A stretch of 64,000 bases of DNA from Eutrigla gurnardus. Its lineage: Eukaryota; Chordata; Actinopteri; Perciformes; Triglidae. Positions within the stretch are counted from its first letter, which is position 1. Every line of letters starts with the position of its first letter. The stretch lies in assembly GCA_963514095.1 (NCBI GenBank), contig OY741275.1, positions 11,117,569 to 11,181,568 on the forward strand, read 5' to 3'. Both the position numbers and the translations under genes were made by a program. Positions 51,041 to 63,600 of the stretch are shown here, in pieces. Under the pieces are notes generated by a model. That model had not been told where the DNA came from, did no database searches, and saw only the letters and a program-made list of their open reading frames with translations.

Positions 51041-52823
51041 AAGTGTTGAGCATGATTGTCAGAAAAGCCGAGTACTGCAATTATCAGTGATATCACCAAA
51101 TAAAAAATAAAAAGTTCAAGTACAACAGAATATCAAAAGTTGAACTTCCAGAACATTGGTAAGTATGCTTTAGTTTGCAGGACTCAACTCCATACAAATA
51201 CAACTATGTTCCATCCTGAGCAGGGCCATTGACATGAGTTTGAAAAAGATATACAATAACCCTGGACTGGGTGTGGTAATAAATTTGTCTGAGGTAAAAT
51301 GATGACAAATAAAGGCCTTTAAATGGTCCTATTTTCGACACAACATGTCAGAAAGAATTGATGTCTCACTATGCGGTGCCACAAATTACCCCCTGAGAGA
51401 AAAACAGCTCACTGCAGACAGCTGAGTGTGGGGGATCCACTCCCCCTGGAGAAGTCATATTCAGACTGATAGGCTTGTGTGGAATTCAGTGAACCTGACT
51501 GCACTTTACACCCACAAGACTCCGCTTCCTCATTGGAGCAATGCAGACACCTTAGGGGGTTATTCCTCCTCAGCCTATCTCCAACGTTTTTCACTTGTTT
51601 CGTTCTCGCTGCCAACTCAATTACAGATGGCTTTTACACTTTACACTGCAACATGCCTCCTTGGTGCCCACGCTCATTGCATACATTAAATCTGGAGCCA
51701 ATATATTCTACTACCATATGAAGTTTTTTCCAAGTAGAGAAGTAAAGATGGACTGTATCAGAGTTTGAACCAAGAGCCCCCAAGCTAAGTGCCTGTGAGT
51801 GTCTTGCTGTTCACTCCCCCCCCCCCCCCCTGTTCCCCACGTGTGTCCTACTGATTGGTTTAGAGCTGCTCCAAGCTCCAGACTGGGCTTCATCAACTGA
51901 TAGCACCAGAGATGGAGATATCATGGCGACGTGAGTGTGGAGAGAGAGAGGGAGAGCAGCTAGATAGAATAGTTTGTCCCCAGGGATATACCACATTGCA
52001 CCACCTTACCATGGACATCTAAAGTGGCACGTATTTCTCTCCCCCCCTCTTGGCGAATAAGAACGTAATCATCATTAAAGGACAGATATCCAGATTAATC
52101 TAACTGCAAAAGGGGTTAATAGGGTTACTAATCAATACCAATGACTCAATTAGGTAGCACAGCGTTGAATTCCAGGGCTTTTGGCTCATTCACTCACCTT
52201 CATTTACTCCTGCTGGAAGCAAAACCCCCCCACACACATTTATAAAGCAGCATTATTATTCAAACAGTAGCCACTGTGACACATTGGTGACCTTTTCCCT
52301 TTCACTTTTGTTGACTTTCCACTCTAAGAATCTATGGTTTACTGTTTCTTTACGTCATTTATAGACCACTGAACGCTGTGCCAGAGAACTGCTGTTGGCA
52401 TTTGAAGTGAATCCCATGTGATTATTGAATGACTGTGCTTTGACCCATTCATTCTTTATCCAAAGAGCATCCAGCAGCATAATCTGTAACATTAAAAGTT
52501 AAGATGCTTTCTTGCCTCCTATCTTATATGTACAGTCATTCCATTTGCCAATTGAAGGTCATTGCACAACAGCCATCAGTGAGAAAAATACGGTATCTCT
52601 CAATGTAGATATTTTCCATTTCTTTTTGATACCTGACCCCAGTGAAGAGTTTCCATGTGAATTCAGGTGTTTGTGGCAAAACAAAGTATGATCGAGTTAT
52701 TTTGAACTATGGCTCTGACAATCATCCAGACAGCAACTCGGAAGTCTGGGGGCGTTAAATGGCTGACTGCAGCTCAATGGTCAGAAAATCAGACAAAAAC
52801 AAGAATTACAACTACAACTACAA

Positions 52824-52998
<175 letters not shown>

Positions 52999-54351
52999 TT
53001 CATCTTTGCTCAAAACATTCTCTTCTCTCCCCAGTCAAACAATGTGTATTACTTTATGCTCTTGGGTATTTGGCTTGTGATTTATCAGGTAATTGGTGTG
53101 ACTTTAGTCTCACTGGGACCATTAAAGAGGATTACAGATGACTACCTTTACCAGCTCACAAATGTGGCGTCATTCAGCCTTTAAATCATGCATTTCTACT
53201 ATGGCCAGCCTGTTTTAAAACATTCATTAGTAAGTGCTTTTATGCAGGATATATTTCCAATTTATGAAGTTGCTCTTTATTGATTGTTGCTGCCTGCAGT
53301 AATCCAAAAGAGTAGCTGATCCAGGAGGGCGATATCAGGCTGAGAGACGACTCAAGGAGGCTCTTTTGTGTTCCCAAAACCTTGCTCGCTATTCAGAAAG
53401 GGGAGAGTTCAGTTTAATTAGGGATGTTCAATGTTGCTTTTCATAAGGCCTGGAGGGGATGCTCTGTTCCACTTCCTTCTGCATATTTAAGTTTACAACA
53501 CTTTTGTTGGGAGGAACAAGAGAAAAACAAACAAAGAAAAGCTGTGAACGATTGAGTTTCTTCATAACTCAATGGTAATTCTCAATAGTGATATTTTATT
53601 TTGAGTGAAAAGGTTAATTGCAACAGGTCGTAAAAACACACATTGATTACCATGGTAATGCTTATTATGCTCAAGATTTACTATTGTGGTTTTACAGGGG
53701 CGACCATCAGTACTGGCAGGATGATTGGTGTTTGATGTCTTCGAAATGACATTCATTGTTTTAAATAACTTGGAGGAAAATCTGGCCGTAAAAAGCAATG
53801 GTCATAACAACATCTCAATGAAGGACACCATAAAACCCAGCACCCTAATTAAAAGTCACTGTTAATGGCTGCCAAGCAATATTTAATGTCACTCAAAGTG
53901 CTCGCTAATAAGAACAACAACAATTGTTAACAATTTCCTTGTCTCAATTTCTCATAACCTGTAAAACTATTGTGGAATTCCATTTGCATGTTTGCAGTTC
54001 ACCGAGAGACACCAGTGGTGTCGTGGTAGTTGATGAGGTGGTGTACTGCTGGGTAGCCAATGGTTTTCTGGCTGATAGGTGGGTATACTGTAAACTGCCA
54101 TAAAAAGAGGTGGGTGTCCAGTATGAGATCATTTATGCAAATGGTTATACCCAAGATGAAAAAAAAACCATCTGAAAGACCTCTCAAACCACCTGAAAGA
54201 TATGGCTGCTGGGAGAACTCATCCCCTATTTATACATATACAGGAACATTCAATTTTACTTTAAAACAACATTTTGCACGGAGCTGCAACAGCAAACTAC
54301 GATGACGTATTAGGGCCACTGTAGGAAAAAAACAAACAAAAAAAACAAACA

Positions 54352-55094
54352 GAGCCAAGAGAGGTGGGCAATATTCAGAGAGAAAAAGTCGCAAATTTGC
54401 AAGTTTATAAACTCTTTTACAATGCTAACAACTGGCATTTTATTCTAGCTAACTTCCCATGAATGTACGCATTCATTTTCTGAATTACTACATCACATCA
54501 TGTGCTAGCGCCTTGTTAAGTTCCTTAGGGGGGTGACTGTTGGTGGTTACCTTTTGGTTGTTGTTATATGGGCCAAATTGTTAAGTTATTGGTGTTTATT
54601 GATCGGGTGGTTGCCAATTTATAAAGTAGCAAATTTGCTATTTCTTAAAGTTGCAGATTGGAAGGCTAAGATGCTAGAGGTAGCTTTCACTTGTCATAGA
54701 TGACGTAAACAAGTTGCTTGAACGGATGTTTGCCGTTGCTATTGTAACAGAGCTTCCTTGGGTTCGCTTGACAGGGTGGATGTCATGGAGTAATAGCCAC
54801 TCAGACACGGGATGCAGTGAACAGCAACGGCTCCACTCTCTTTACTGGGTCGCTCACATGTTAATCTTCACAAAAAGAATATGACAGCCACACACTTTAC
54901 AGCAGCCCTACGGCAACTCTACAGGGACACTTCTCCAACTACGTAGAGACAGAACAGTCTGTTACACTATGACAACAAGTGAAAGCTACCCCTAGCATTT
55001 TAGCCCAACCACCCGATCAATAAACACCCATAAGATGACAATTTGGCCCATATAAAAAAAACAACAACAATAACCATCAACAGCCGATAACAGA
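54352..55094. repeat. Inverted-repeat block, left side of a nested repeat region
   Basis: 54528-54705 and 54962-55094 are imperfect inverted copies. Shared pieces include TATGGGCCAAATTG, GTTTATTGATCGGGTGGTTG and TAGCTTTCACTTGT. The spacer 54706-54961 has no gene. The outermost part, 54352-54420 (AGAGAGGTGGGCAATATTCAGAG on the right-hand copy, closely matched here), recurs in reverse at 60600-60675. This looks like the end of a mobile element with long inverted termini, but no target duplication was identified. Confidence 0.7.
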
Positions 55095-56004
55095 CGTGAG
55101 CCACTTCGTACAGCTGTACGAACATGACTGGATGTTTTTAGTACCGGTCAATTTAAACCAGGATAAATTAACAGTGTGTCCGGGTAGTTTCTTTTGCCAA
55201 AATGTGGCCAAACAGAAATGATTGTGTTATTAAAGACGCCAGTGAATCTGCACTTGTCAGAGGGGATTACCCGTGTCAGGCAGATGACAGCCCTGAACTA
55301 ATTTTAATGGGTGCCAATGACTTTCTGCGATTTGTTTTTAATCAGCCAGAGTACACAGGATTCCTCAGAAGCAGGCCGATCTTTTTTCATAATCGTCACT
55401 GTTGCATATAGTGGCTGTGTGTGACAGATTAAATAGGAGGTAGCAAGTCCTTGGTCCTGGCAGGAATGATGCTGAAAAGTGCCAATTTCACTTCCATGCT
55501 GTATGCAAGCATCTGGCCACTGACATTCATTACTGACAGCATGTTATCAGAAGGCCAATTTCCTCCACTTTAGGAAACTTTTAAGTGCACTCAATAGGCT
55601 TTTATACACACCTCACAGTGACAGTTGGACTCAAAAGGTACCCCAGGGAATAATAAACAAACTAAGAGACACTGTTCGGCATGTGCACAGCATGGGGTGT
55701 GTGTGTGTGTGTGTGTGCACCCATGCGTGTCAGGGAGCGTGTACTCCTATGTGTGTATTTTCTCTGTGTGTGTGTGTGTGTTTGAAAAACATGGGGGATT
55801 ACGAAACATTACGAAATGCCCCATTCATCCCTCTTCACTTACTAAACATTTGGTCTGTCTACGCCTGTCATGGACCTAATATAGGCATGGAAGTTGTCAG
55901 ATCATGATAGAGAGGATGAGATGAATAGAGAGGTGTCGGATGTTTTTATTTTGAGCAAGGGGAAATGACAGGGGCACAATAAAACAACAGTTGATTGAAC
56001 ACAG

Positions 56005-56577
56005 CTACACTTTCAGATTTACATCGTCATTTTCCAGCTTTAATTTAGTTTTCAGACTGGCCCCTTGTTTAGACATGCTTTTTAAACTTTGTAAAACTAA
56101 ACAAATCTTTTTAAAGATTCCCAACAACATATAGCATGTTAGTCCCAAACATTTCTTAATGATTTCTAAAGCTTCAGCATGTGTTTTAAATATTGCACTA
56201 AAATTTAAAAAATCATCTTCACTTCCCATCCATTTGGTATCTTCAACCTGGCATGGCCTTAATATGGGCATGTCAGGAATATAGGTATGATAAAATGCCA
56301 TTTGATTTTGGGACATACCCAACATGAAGGGGGGCATCCTGCGGTGGCACCAAATGGTCATAAACAAGTGGTCTCTATATGAATATAGGCCCTGCAACAT
56401 GAAAAATGTATTTTTAAACCAGATACAGTGAGCTTTTTCTAGTGGAGAAGCATCTGATTGATGAAATACCACAAAGAGATGTCGATGAATGCTCATGGGG
56501 GTTAGATACAAAGAAGAATTCTCCAGCCAAAAAACCTGTGAACCCCGGTTAGTATTCTGTATCCAAAACGTGTGCAA
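56005..56577 (-). pseudogene. Unidentified open frame, 190 codons, inside the inverted-repeat element
   Basis: This is the longest unexplained open frame in the window. It runs to the stop at 56005-56007 and stays open upstream of the nominal start, which is TTG, so the 5' end is undefined. The product would be about 22 kDa. It is rich in His, Phe, Tyr, Met and Trp in the first two thirds (for example CHRRMPPFMLGMSQNQM), with an acidic WMGSEDDFLNF and a lysine-rich end. No transmembrane or enzyme motif is clear. About 85 bases within it (56215-56300) match both arms of the surrounding inverted repeat, where the frame is broken. I do not recognise the family. Calling it a relic is inference from its setting. 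Confidence 0.35.
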
Positions 56578-57210
56578 CCAAATTAAATGTTTGAATAGAT
56601 ATGGATATGATTTGTAACTTTTATATGCATGTATGTGTTTTTATTCTTTTTTCAATGTTTGAAAAACATGTTCCATCAGGGGTGTATAAGAACAAGTTGT
56701 TACGTGCCAAGCAGTCAGAGGTGTGTGTGTGTGTGTGTGTTTATCTCTCTCTCTCCCCTCTTTTTTGTTTTCTCCCCATGCCAACGACCTGAATGGGTTC
56801 CACCTGTTGAGTTGGCCAATTAGACCCGGTGTGATCCATTAAAATGTGCCCACCTTCAGCAGCCAGCCTGCTTTTTGTTCCTCATTCTGCACTCGGCCTT
56901 TTTGAGTGCTATTTAATGTATTTCTGTGGTGGGGAGATTGTGGACTTTAGGTAAGTTTGGATACACAAACATTTTGCTAACATGTTGGTAATTTCTTTTG
57001 TAAGATACACTGGAGTTATTGATAGGTGCCACATGTGTATTTAATTTGTAATGCCTTTTTTTTTAGATCAGTAAGTAAAGCCTTTTTCACTTTTGTTGCA
57101 CATTGAAGACTTGTTCAAAATAAAACTTCATTCACACTTCAGATTGACTCCTGCACATCTTTTGATTGTTGTGTTGCTCTCCTGCTTTTCTTTTTAAAGA
57201 GAGGACATCG

Positions 57211-57741
57211 ATGTCGAACAGCAGACGTAGGCTACATTTTACTAAATGGCAAAGATCTGAAACAACCCCCAAGAAAAGAGGGCTGGACCACCCTACAGCC
57301 TTGTTTTGGTCCCCGACACTCCAATAGTCATCCCCCAGGATCCTACTGAGCCTATCGTCATCCCCAACACCCCAGAAATGAGAGCTGCTGCCGAATTGAT
57401 AACCCCAGGACACTCTCTTATCAATGTTTACGCTACAATTGAAGAATCCTCAGAATTGGATGGCTGCCCAGATTCAACATTGGGACAATTGCAGCTTTCC
57501 CTCCGTGGTTAAGGGCCAACCAGCACCTCATAGTAAGAAACAACACCACCCCACCATTGAATCGAAGACCCTCACGAATCAAAGCCCCTTCAAAACAAAA
57601 ACTATAGAACAAATAGTCAGGAGATTGTGTTATGACATACTAAAGTACAATTCTGCAAGGACAAAAGCTCAGACATCTAACCATTTGGGAAAACTATCCA
57701 TTATTGAGACATGCAGTAGGCTATTGAGGGTCAGGTTCTAA
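57211..57741 (+). pseudogene. Decayed reading frame with a basic N-terminus, unidentified
   Basis: An ATG at 57211 opens a 38-codon frame starting MSNSRRRLHFTKWQ, with a second basic patch TPKKRG, stopped by TAG at 57325-57327. A second frame is open across 57306-57512, with the internal duplication PIVIPQDP / PIVIPNTP. From 57424 the first frame reopens to 57741, with RTKAQTSNHLGKLSI near the end. Handing over between frames with protein-like composition suggests one coding region broken by small indels. No family recognised. An AATAAA lies upstream near 57120. Confidence 0.3.
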
Positions 57742-57871
57742 CAATAATAATAAAACTAGCCACTATAGCATTTGAGAAAATCTCATAAAACAGAAAAAGT
57801 CTGTGCAGTTTTTACCTATCCGTACAATTATTCAGTTTTTTTTTTTTATTATTATTTTGTATTGTTTAACC

Positions 57872-58494
57872 ATGAATCTTAAATGCATATGCAAATCAAA
57901 ACATGGCAGGCGTTGTGCTATTGTGATCACTGATGATGAAAGCAATAGTGAAAATGATTATGAATCCTCCTCTACCCTCATGGGATTAGTAGATATAGAA
58001 GAAGATATTGAGCATATGACAAATGAAACGGTTTCAGGCAGTGAAGAAAATCTGCGCAAATATGGGACATCATCTTTGCTCAAAAACATATCTGATATTG
58101 AACGTGAAATTGAGAAACTAGAAGAAATTAGCCTAGAAATGAGTCCCGCTCAAACTCTTTTGCAAAAAAAAAAAAAAAAATAGGTATACTGAAAGGGGAT
58201 GTCTCAGAATTTGTAGAACCAGATATTGATCAACAAATGGGGAGTAATACAGCACAGGCAACATGTCTAAAATCTGTGGAGCCAACCACCAATATCAAGA
58301 CACGCCAATTGGAGGATAATAACATGCCACAAAGACTGATTTGACATAGACATGCCACTGATTTGACTGAACGTATGAGGGCGGGTGGGAAGTGCAATTT
58401 TAACATCACAGAGAGAAGAAAAGTGTATGGGGTTGAAATAAGACATTCATTATTGACAGCGTTGTTGTATCTGCATGCTATCTGCATAGCATGA
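57872..58494 (+). pseudogene. Decayed acidic protein frame broken at an A17 run and by one stop
   Basis: An ATG at 57872 begins MNLKCICKSKHGRRC, followed by an acidic region (ITDDESNSENDYESSS, VDIEEDIEHM) and a charged, helix-prone segment (ISDIEREIEKLEEISLEM). The frame stops at TAG 58181-58183, directly after 17 consecutive A (58164-58180). A neighbouring frame is then open to TGA at 58342-58344, and beyond that to 58494. The coincidence of the break with the homopolymer suggests slippage, or an assembly error. No family recognised. Confidence 0.35.
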
Positions 58495-59100
58495 CCCACT
58501 AACAACCCCCCAACCCACTCAAAAAGAAAAAAAAAGTACTTCTATTTTCTTACCTGTATGTAGCACTTTGATCATAGCAATGTTGTACTTAAGGTATCCT
58601 TGCTGAACAGCTACTTTACTCAGACAAGGACCTAACACTATTTTTTCGCTCTTACTTTATCGGCAATGACATGTTGTGGTTTCTTTCTTTGGACAAATGT
58701 ACTTATTGTAAGTCGCTTTGGATTTGAGAATCGCGGTGTCTACATTAAGACATAAATGAACAAATTGTACATTTTTCAACAAACCTGACTGCGCCAGATG
58801 GCGTTTTAAATGCAGTGTTGAGAGGAACACCAATATCCAGTGATGTGTGCACAATATTAAAAAACCTCCAATGACTACAATGCTGAGGGGCCAGGGTATA
58901 GGATAGACCCTTAAACCGGACATTTCCATACCCATATAAGGCCATGACAGGTGTAGACGGACCAAATGGTTAGGGAGGTGAAGAGGGATGAAAGGGGGGG
59001 TTTCGTAACAACCCTGATGTTTTTTAAACGCACACAAAGGGAAAATACACACATATAACTACACACTCCCTGACATGCATGCGTGCACACACCCCATGTC

Positions 59101-60540
59101 TCTAATTTCCTTGTCTTTTTTTCCCCTTAAGTTAAAAAAATCTTTGCTTCTTTATTTAAAGCTCTTTCTATTCTAATATGTCAGTGTTGTGTTTACAACC
59201 CCCAAGAGGTAAAAACATCAATACAGGCTCAATACTTGATGGCTAATACATTGTACCATTTGTTAAGGCGTTGCTGACATACTTTACTACGGCATAAGGC
59301 TAGTCAGTGTGTGCACCACATTGTAGCCTTGTGTGACTTGTTTTATCAGAAGTCAGAAACACAATGGCATTGATTGATGTGTTACATTATATAGCTATCC
59401 AACCATTGATCTATCCATTTTCGAAACCTGTAAGTCTGAATGAATGAGTTTATTTACTTTTTATATTAATCATCTTAATATAAATATTATTAATCGACTT
59501 TTTTCATTCTGCATCCAAGTTCTGCAATGGAGATGTGATGTTGTCCTTTGTGATGTGGGCTAATATGATGGACCTTCACATAAAAATCTTGCTAAGTGCA
59601 AGACTTTACTGTCAGTTCTATTTTCGTAAATACAGCCGACTATATTAATGTTGTGTATTATCACCAATCATTTTTGATTTTCATTGCCTTGGACCGCTGT
59701 CATACGTTGATTAATGGTTGTGTTTACAGCCTGTGTTGACACACTTTTGCAATATGGGACACCAGGTGGGAGATATAGAATAAAAAAAATTAAAAAAACT
59801 CCACATCATACTTTTAATTACCACTATGAGGTGGGGGTAAATGTTTTTCTCTGCCTGCAGCTTGTGCACACATTGTATGGTATGTGATGTTAATGTGACA
59901 TAAATCTTGGCCGGGGGTATTTTTAGGCTTCTACAATGATTGACAGAGTCTTTGAAAATGTGTTGTGACCCAGGGAGGCAGTGTCCTTCCTTTTACAAAT
60001 GGCCACCTCATCTGGATGCAGCCATCTCTGCAAGCGCACTGATAACAAGGGGCTGATCTGCACACTACACAGTGTCACGACTCGTTATCTAGTCGCAAGG
60101 TCCTCCAACAAACAACTGGGGATTTGCAAACAGCTTCACTGTCTCAGAGGAGGTCATTACAATGGGGATGAGCAGCATCTCCTTACAGTGTAAATAGCAT
60201 CCCATTGACAGACGAGCAGAAGAAAGTGAGGACAGAAAGACGAGTGTGTTGAGCGCGAGGACATGAGTGTGTATAGACACGGAGCCAGTGAAGGAGATGC
60301 TTATAATTGGAAGACACACATACAGCGTTGGGAGCATTGGGGCCATGCAAGGGGGAACAAGGTCGGCTGATGGAGCAATCAAAAAGACTTTCTGAGAATG
60401 CAAACCAAGCCTGCTACAGTAGATGAGTGAAAACTCATCTGTACTCGTATCTAATTCTCCTCATCAAAACATCGAGAGGCTCTTGATTGTTTACTGATGT
60501 GCTGTTGGGTTATGATGTGCGGTACGCAGGTTGTTTGAAT
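59101..60540. other. Non-coding stretch between the inverted-repeat element and its outer arm
   Basis: This is AT-rich and without coding signal. The part 59980-60200 has balanced composition, no repeats and GATA-type sites (GATAAC). It resembles regulatory rather than transposon DNA, which argues against the whole 54.35-60.68 kb being one transposon. Confidence 0.4.
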
Positions 60541-60675
60541 AACAAAAATAACCATCAACAGCCATCACCGTAAGGACCTTAGCAAATCGTTGTCACACGT
60601 GGTAATAAAGTAGCAAATCTGCGACTTTTACTTTTATTTATATTCTCTGAATATTGCCCACCTCTCTCTGCTCCG
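60541..60675. repeat. Reversed copy of the repeat end found at 54352-54575
   Basis: Read on the minus strand this matches the left block: AGAGAGGTGGGCAATATTCA, then GTCGCAGATTTGC, then, after a gap, CTGTTGATGGTTATT. About 100 bases present at the left are missing here. It may be the other terminus of one large element or a separate solo insertion. Confidence 0.65.
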
Positions 60676-63600
60676 TTCAGGCTCTGGTCTAAACTCGGTA
60701 CCAGTCCCTGTGAAGACTCCGACTCTTTCGCTTTCATTGCGGCTCTTGTCTGAAAACTTCAAGGATTACATTTCTTGTGCCACCTGTGAGTCTGGATTGG
60801 CAGGAATCTCACAAATGTCCAAGGCATTTAAAAGAGAGTCTGACTAAACTGTTAGGCAAGAAGTACGGTCATGCCTAATATTACTGCGTGGTGAAAGAAT
60901 ACAAGACGGAGATGAGAAAGAGACGGAAAGAGAACAAAAACCTCATAGATAATATGAATGAGAGTGTTTGATAAAATGGTGTAATATAGTGTAACTTTGG
61001 GACACGGACGCTCATCTCCTGGCTGAAAGTTCTGTGTTTGCTTCCAGAATCAATCAGAATTGGCAATCATTTTATCATGTGTCATGTCGATTGCATGGTT
61101 AACAGTAGAAATACTGTGATCACATTACAATGTCACAATGAGCTCTTGCGTGTATTTGATTTGCCTTGATTTGTCAGATGGCATTGAGTTGCGTTTGAGC
61201 CTTGTTCTGTTTTTTTGCCCCATGCATTTGCACCCAAATCAATCAATCAATCAAATTGATGTGGATGCAGTGCCGAAGTTGGCCTGAGCACGGCCTGATG
61301 CTGGCGTCCTTGCCCACACTGCTGCTTGTTTTTCTCCATCGTGAATAAAATTGACCTTACACATTTAGCTCAGATTTTGCCTGAACACTCTGCTGCAATT
61401 ACCTGCTAGATAATTTAGAGACATCATCATGACCTTATTCTCAAACTTCACTTATATTGGCTTCATTACTGTTGTTTGCATATTGAATATCTAACGTGAA
61501 GTATGCTTGAACTGTCGGCCATTTCCTATGGGTATTGGAGGATCTCAGTACTGCTTAGTCTTTGTCATTCTTTAATGTATTATTCCAAAGATAATCCTCA
61601 ACCAGTTTTATTCATTTGCATGTGATAATTGGTTTGTGGCAGTATATGCTGTAGGTAATTGCCAGTTACCAAACATTCTGGCTTCCCACCAACTCCGAGC
61701 CACAAACAAATAATTAAGCTGATGGCGGAGTCATCTGATGTGACTCAAGGTGAGCTTCCTACTTCACAGTTTGAGCATAATGCACATTATACGTGGAGAT
61801 GCAGCCACCAGCCTATCTGTGTGTGTCAGACACCGATTCCCTGTTGAGGCCTTAATTGCATCTCTGGCTAATCCCATCGCTTGTCAGGGCCGCTGCCGCC
61901 GATGGCCTTTTACACAGGGATAATCGCCAGCCTGATTGGGCAAAACAGTGCACACCTGTCTCCCTTCTACCACAGCAGCAGCAGGTTGATGAACATGTCT
62001 TGCAGGAGCATAGATGTCAGTTGGAAATCAGATATCCATTACTTGGATAAGATAAACCGTTTCAACAATTGGAAAGTTGAAATATGTTATTCTAGAGGTA
62101 ATACAATTTGAGGTATTTGTCCCACACAAAAATTTGATATTGGCCTCAAATGTCTTAACACTATAAGGGAGATATACTGTGGTGAAACAGATTATTTAAT
62201 TCTTACTCTGTTTTCTTTTAGAAATCCTATTTTATTGAGTTTGTTGTGGAATTCAAAACCCATCAACTTAACTGAGTTGTGCCTGAATAGTGACACCAAA
62301 TCGATGTGAGAAAGTTCCCCCCTTAACAACCTCTGTCGGTGACAGTCGGGCACAATCCTTTTAGAAGGAGGCCCATACAGATTTTTTTTATTGGTTTTCT
62401 GAGTCTGTTCATACAAACTTGTGATTCAATTATTTTCTGCTTGGTTTGGCTCAAAGCTATTTCTACAGAGATTGTAAATGTACTTCTGTTGCCAGTTTTT
62501 TTTTTTTTTTACTTGACCTTGAGAGTGCAGAGGAACAGCAAATACAAGGGGCTTAAATGTACTGAAACTTGCACGTCCATTATTTAATTTCTCATCTTGT
62601 TTTAGAGCTCGTCTCATTATGGGACCCGTTTTAATGGACCTGATTTCATCTGATAACCCTGCACTAGTGAAATTACTTCCTCCGTATTGCCTAGTGTGTC
62701 CTCTAATTACCTGATGAAAAGTGAAACCGAATCATGAGTGGATTACAGTGGACTTTATTGGCTTCATTTTACTTCTGTAATTTGATCTACTGTTCCCACA
62801 CATGACGGAGTTATCGTGAGGATTTTCTGCTTCAACTCAGATTTTAATAACTAGAGGTACTACATCAAGGCAATTAGACTTGTTGGCATTTCTCCCTGAC
62901 TTAGTACTTCAAAATATTATAGACCGACTCTTATCAGTGTTTTAACAAACTTTTTTGAAGAACTTTTATCAAACACCTGGCCCTGCTTCCTTCTGCATAC
63001 ATATGAGCCCTGAAATGTCTCCTTGGCAGGGTTAATACTCTTCCTGGAAATCCACAACCTCCTGACTGCATTGATGACACTCCGTTGAGCTGTAGGCCTA
63101 CCTTTCGGTGTCTTCAACCGACTGTGGCAGATATAGCAAACACTGCTACACACCTGCTCAGGACCCCCGGAGACGTTTTCTCACCCCACTCGGTTTACGT
63201 CCATAACAGGAGCTAATGTGCTTGGCACCAATCCAACACTTACTGCCAGCATCCAGTCTTGATCTTGACCCGCTAGCAGACAGGTCAGTCCCACAGATGG
63301 TTCCCTGCTATTGCCACCACTCCATTCACAGTGTCACAATAAAAATGGCAAACACATACTTTCTTCAGCCCAAGTAAAAATAAGAGTCCAAGTCCAACAG
63401 ATTACGTTAGACCATACGGATGTCCACGAGGGATCAAATTACATTCCCAAACAACATTCGGACCTGTTAGAAATAGAATTGTATCCTTTTGTTGCAAACG
63501 TCTAACTTTGATTTCCCTAACTTGGCTGTGGGAATGGATCTCATAGTGTTAACTACATTTCACAGATCTGCAGTCCTGTGCGCTGCATAATCTTCAGCCT

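Larger units (their letters stand above)
55684..59100. mobile_element. 3.4-kb element bounded by ~200-bp inverted repeats, unclassified
   Basis: The left arm (about 55684-55899) and the right arm (about 58914-59100, reversed) are clearly homologous, roughly 75-80 percent by eye. Shared stretches include TGTCAGGGAG, TTCATCCCTCTTCAC, CATTTGGTC and CACCTGTCATGG-like sequence. Between the arms lie three decayed reading frames (56005-56577 minus, 57211-57741 plus, 57872-58494 plus), CT- and GT-rich tracts, and an A17 run. A part of the arm sequence recurs a third time at 56215-56300 inside the minus frame. I recognise no transposase, integrase, polymerase or reverse transcriptase, so the class is unknown. 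It could be a non-autonomous DNA transposon, a fragment of a large virus-like mobile element, or an inverted duplication of a gene family. Confidence 0.5.
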
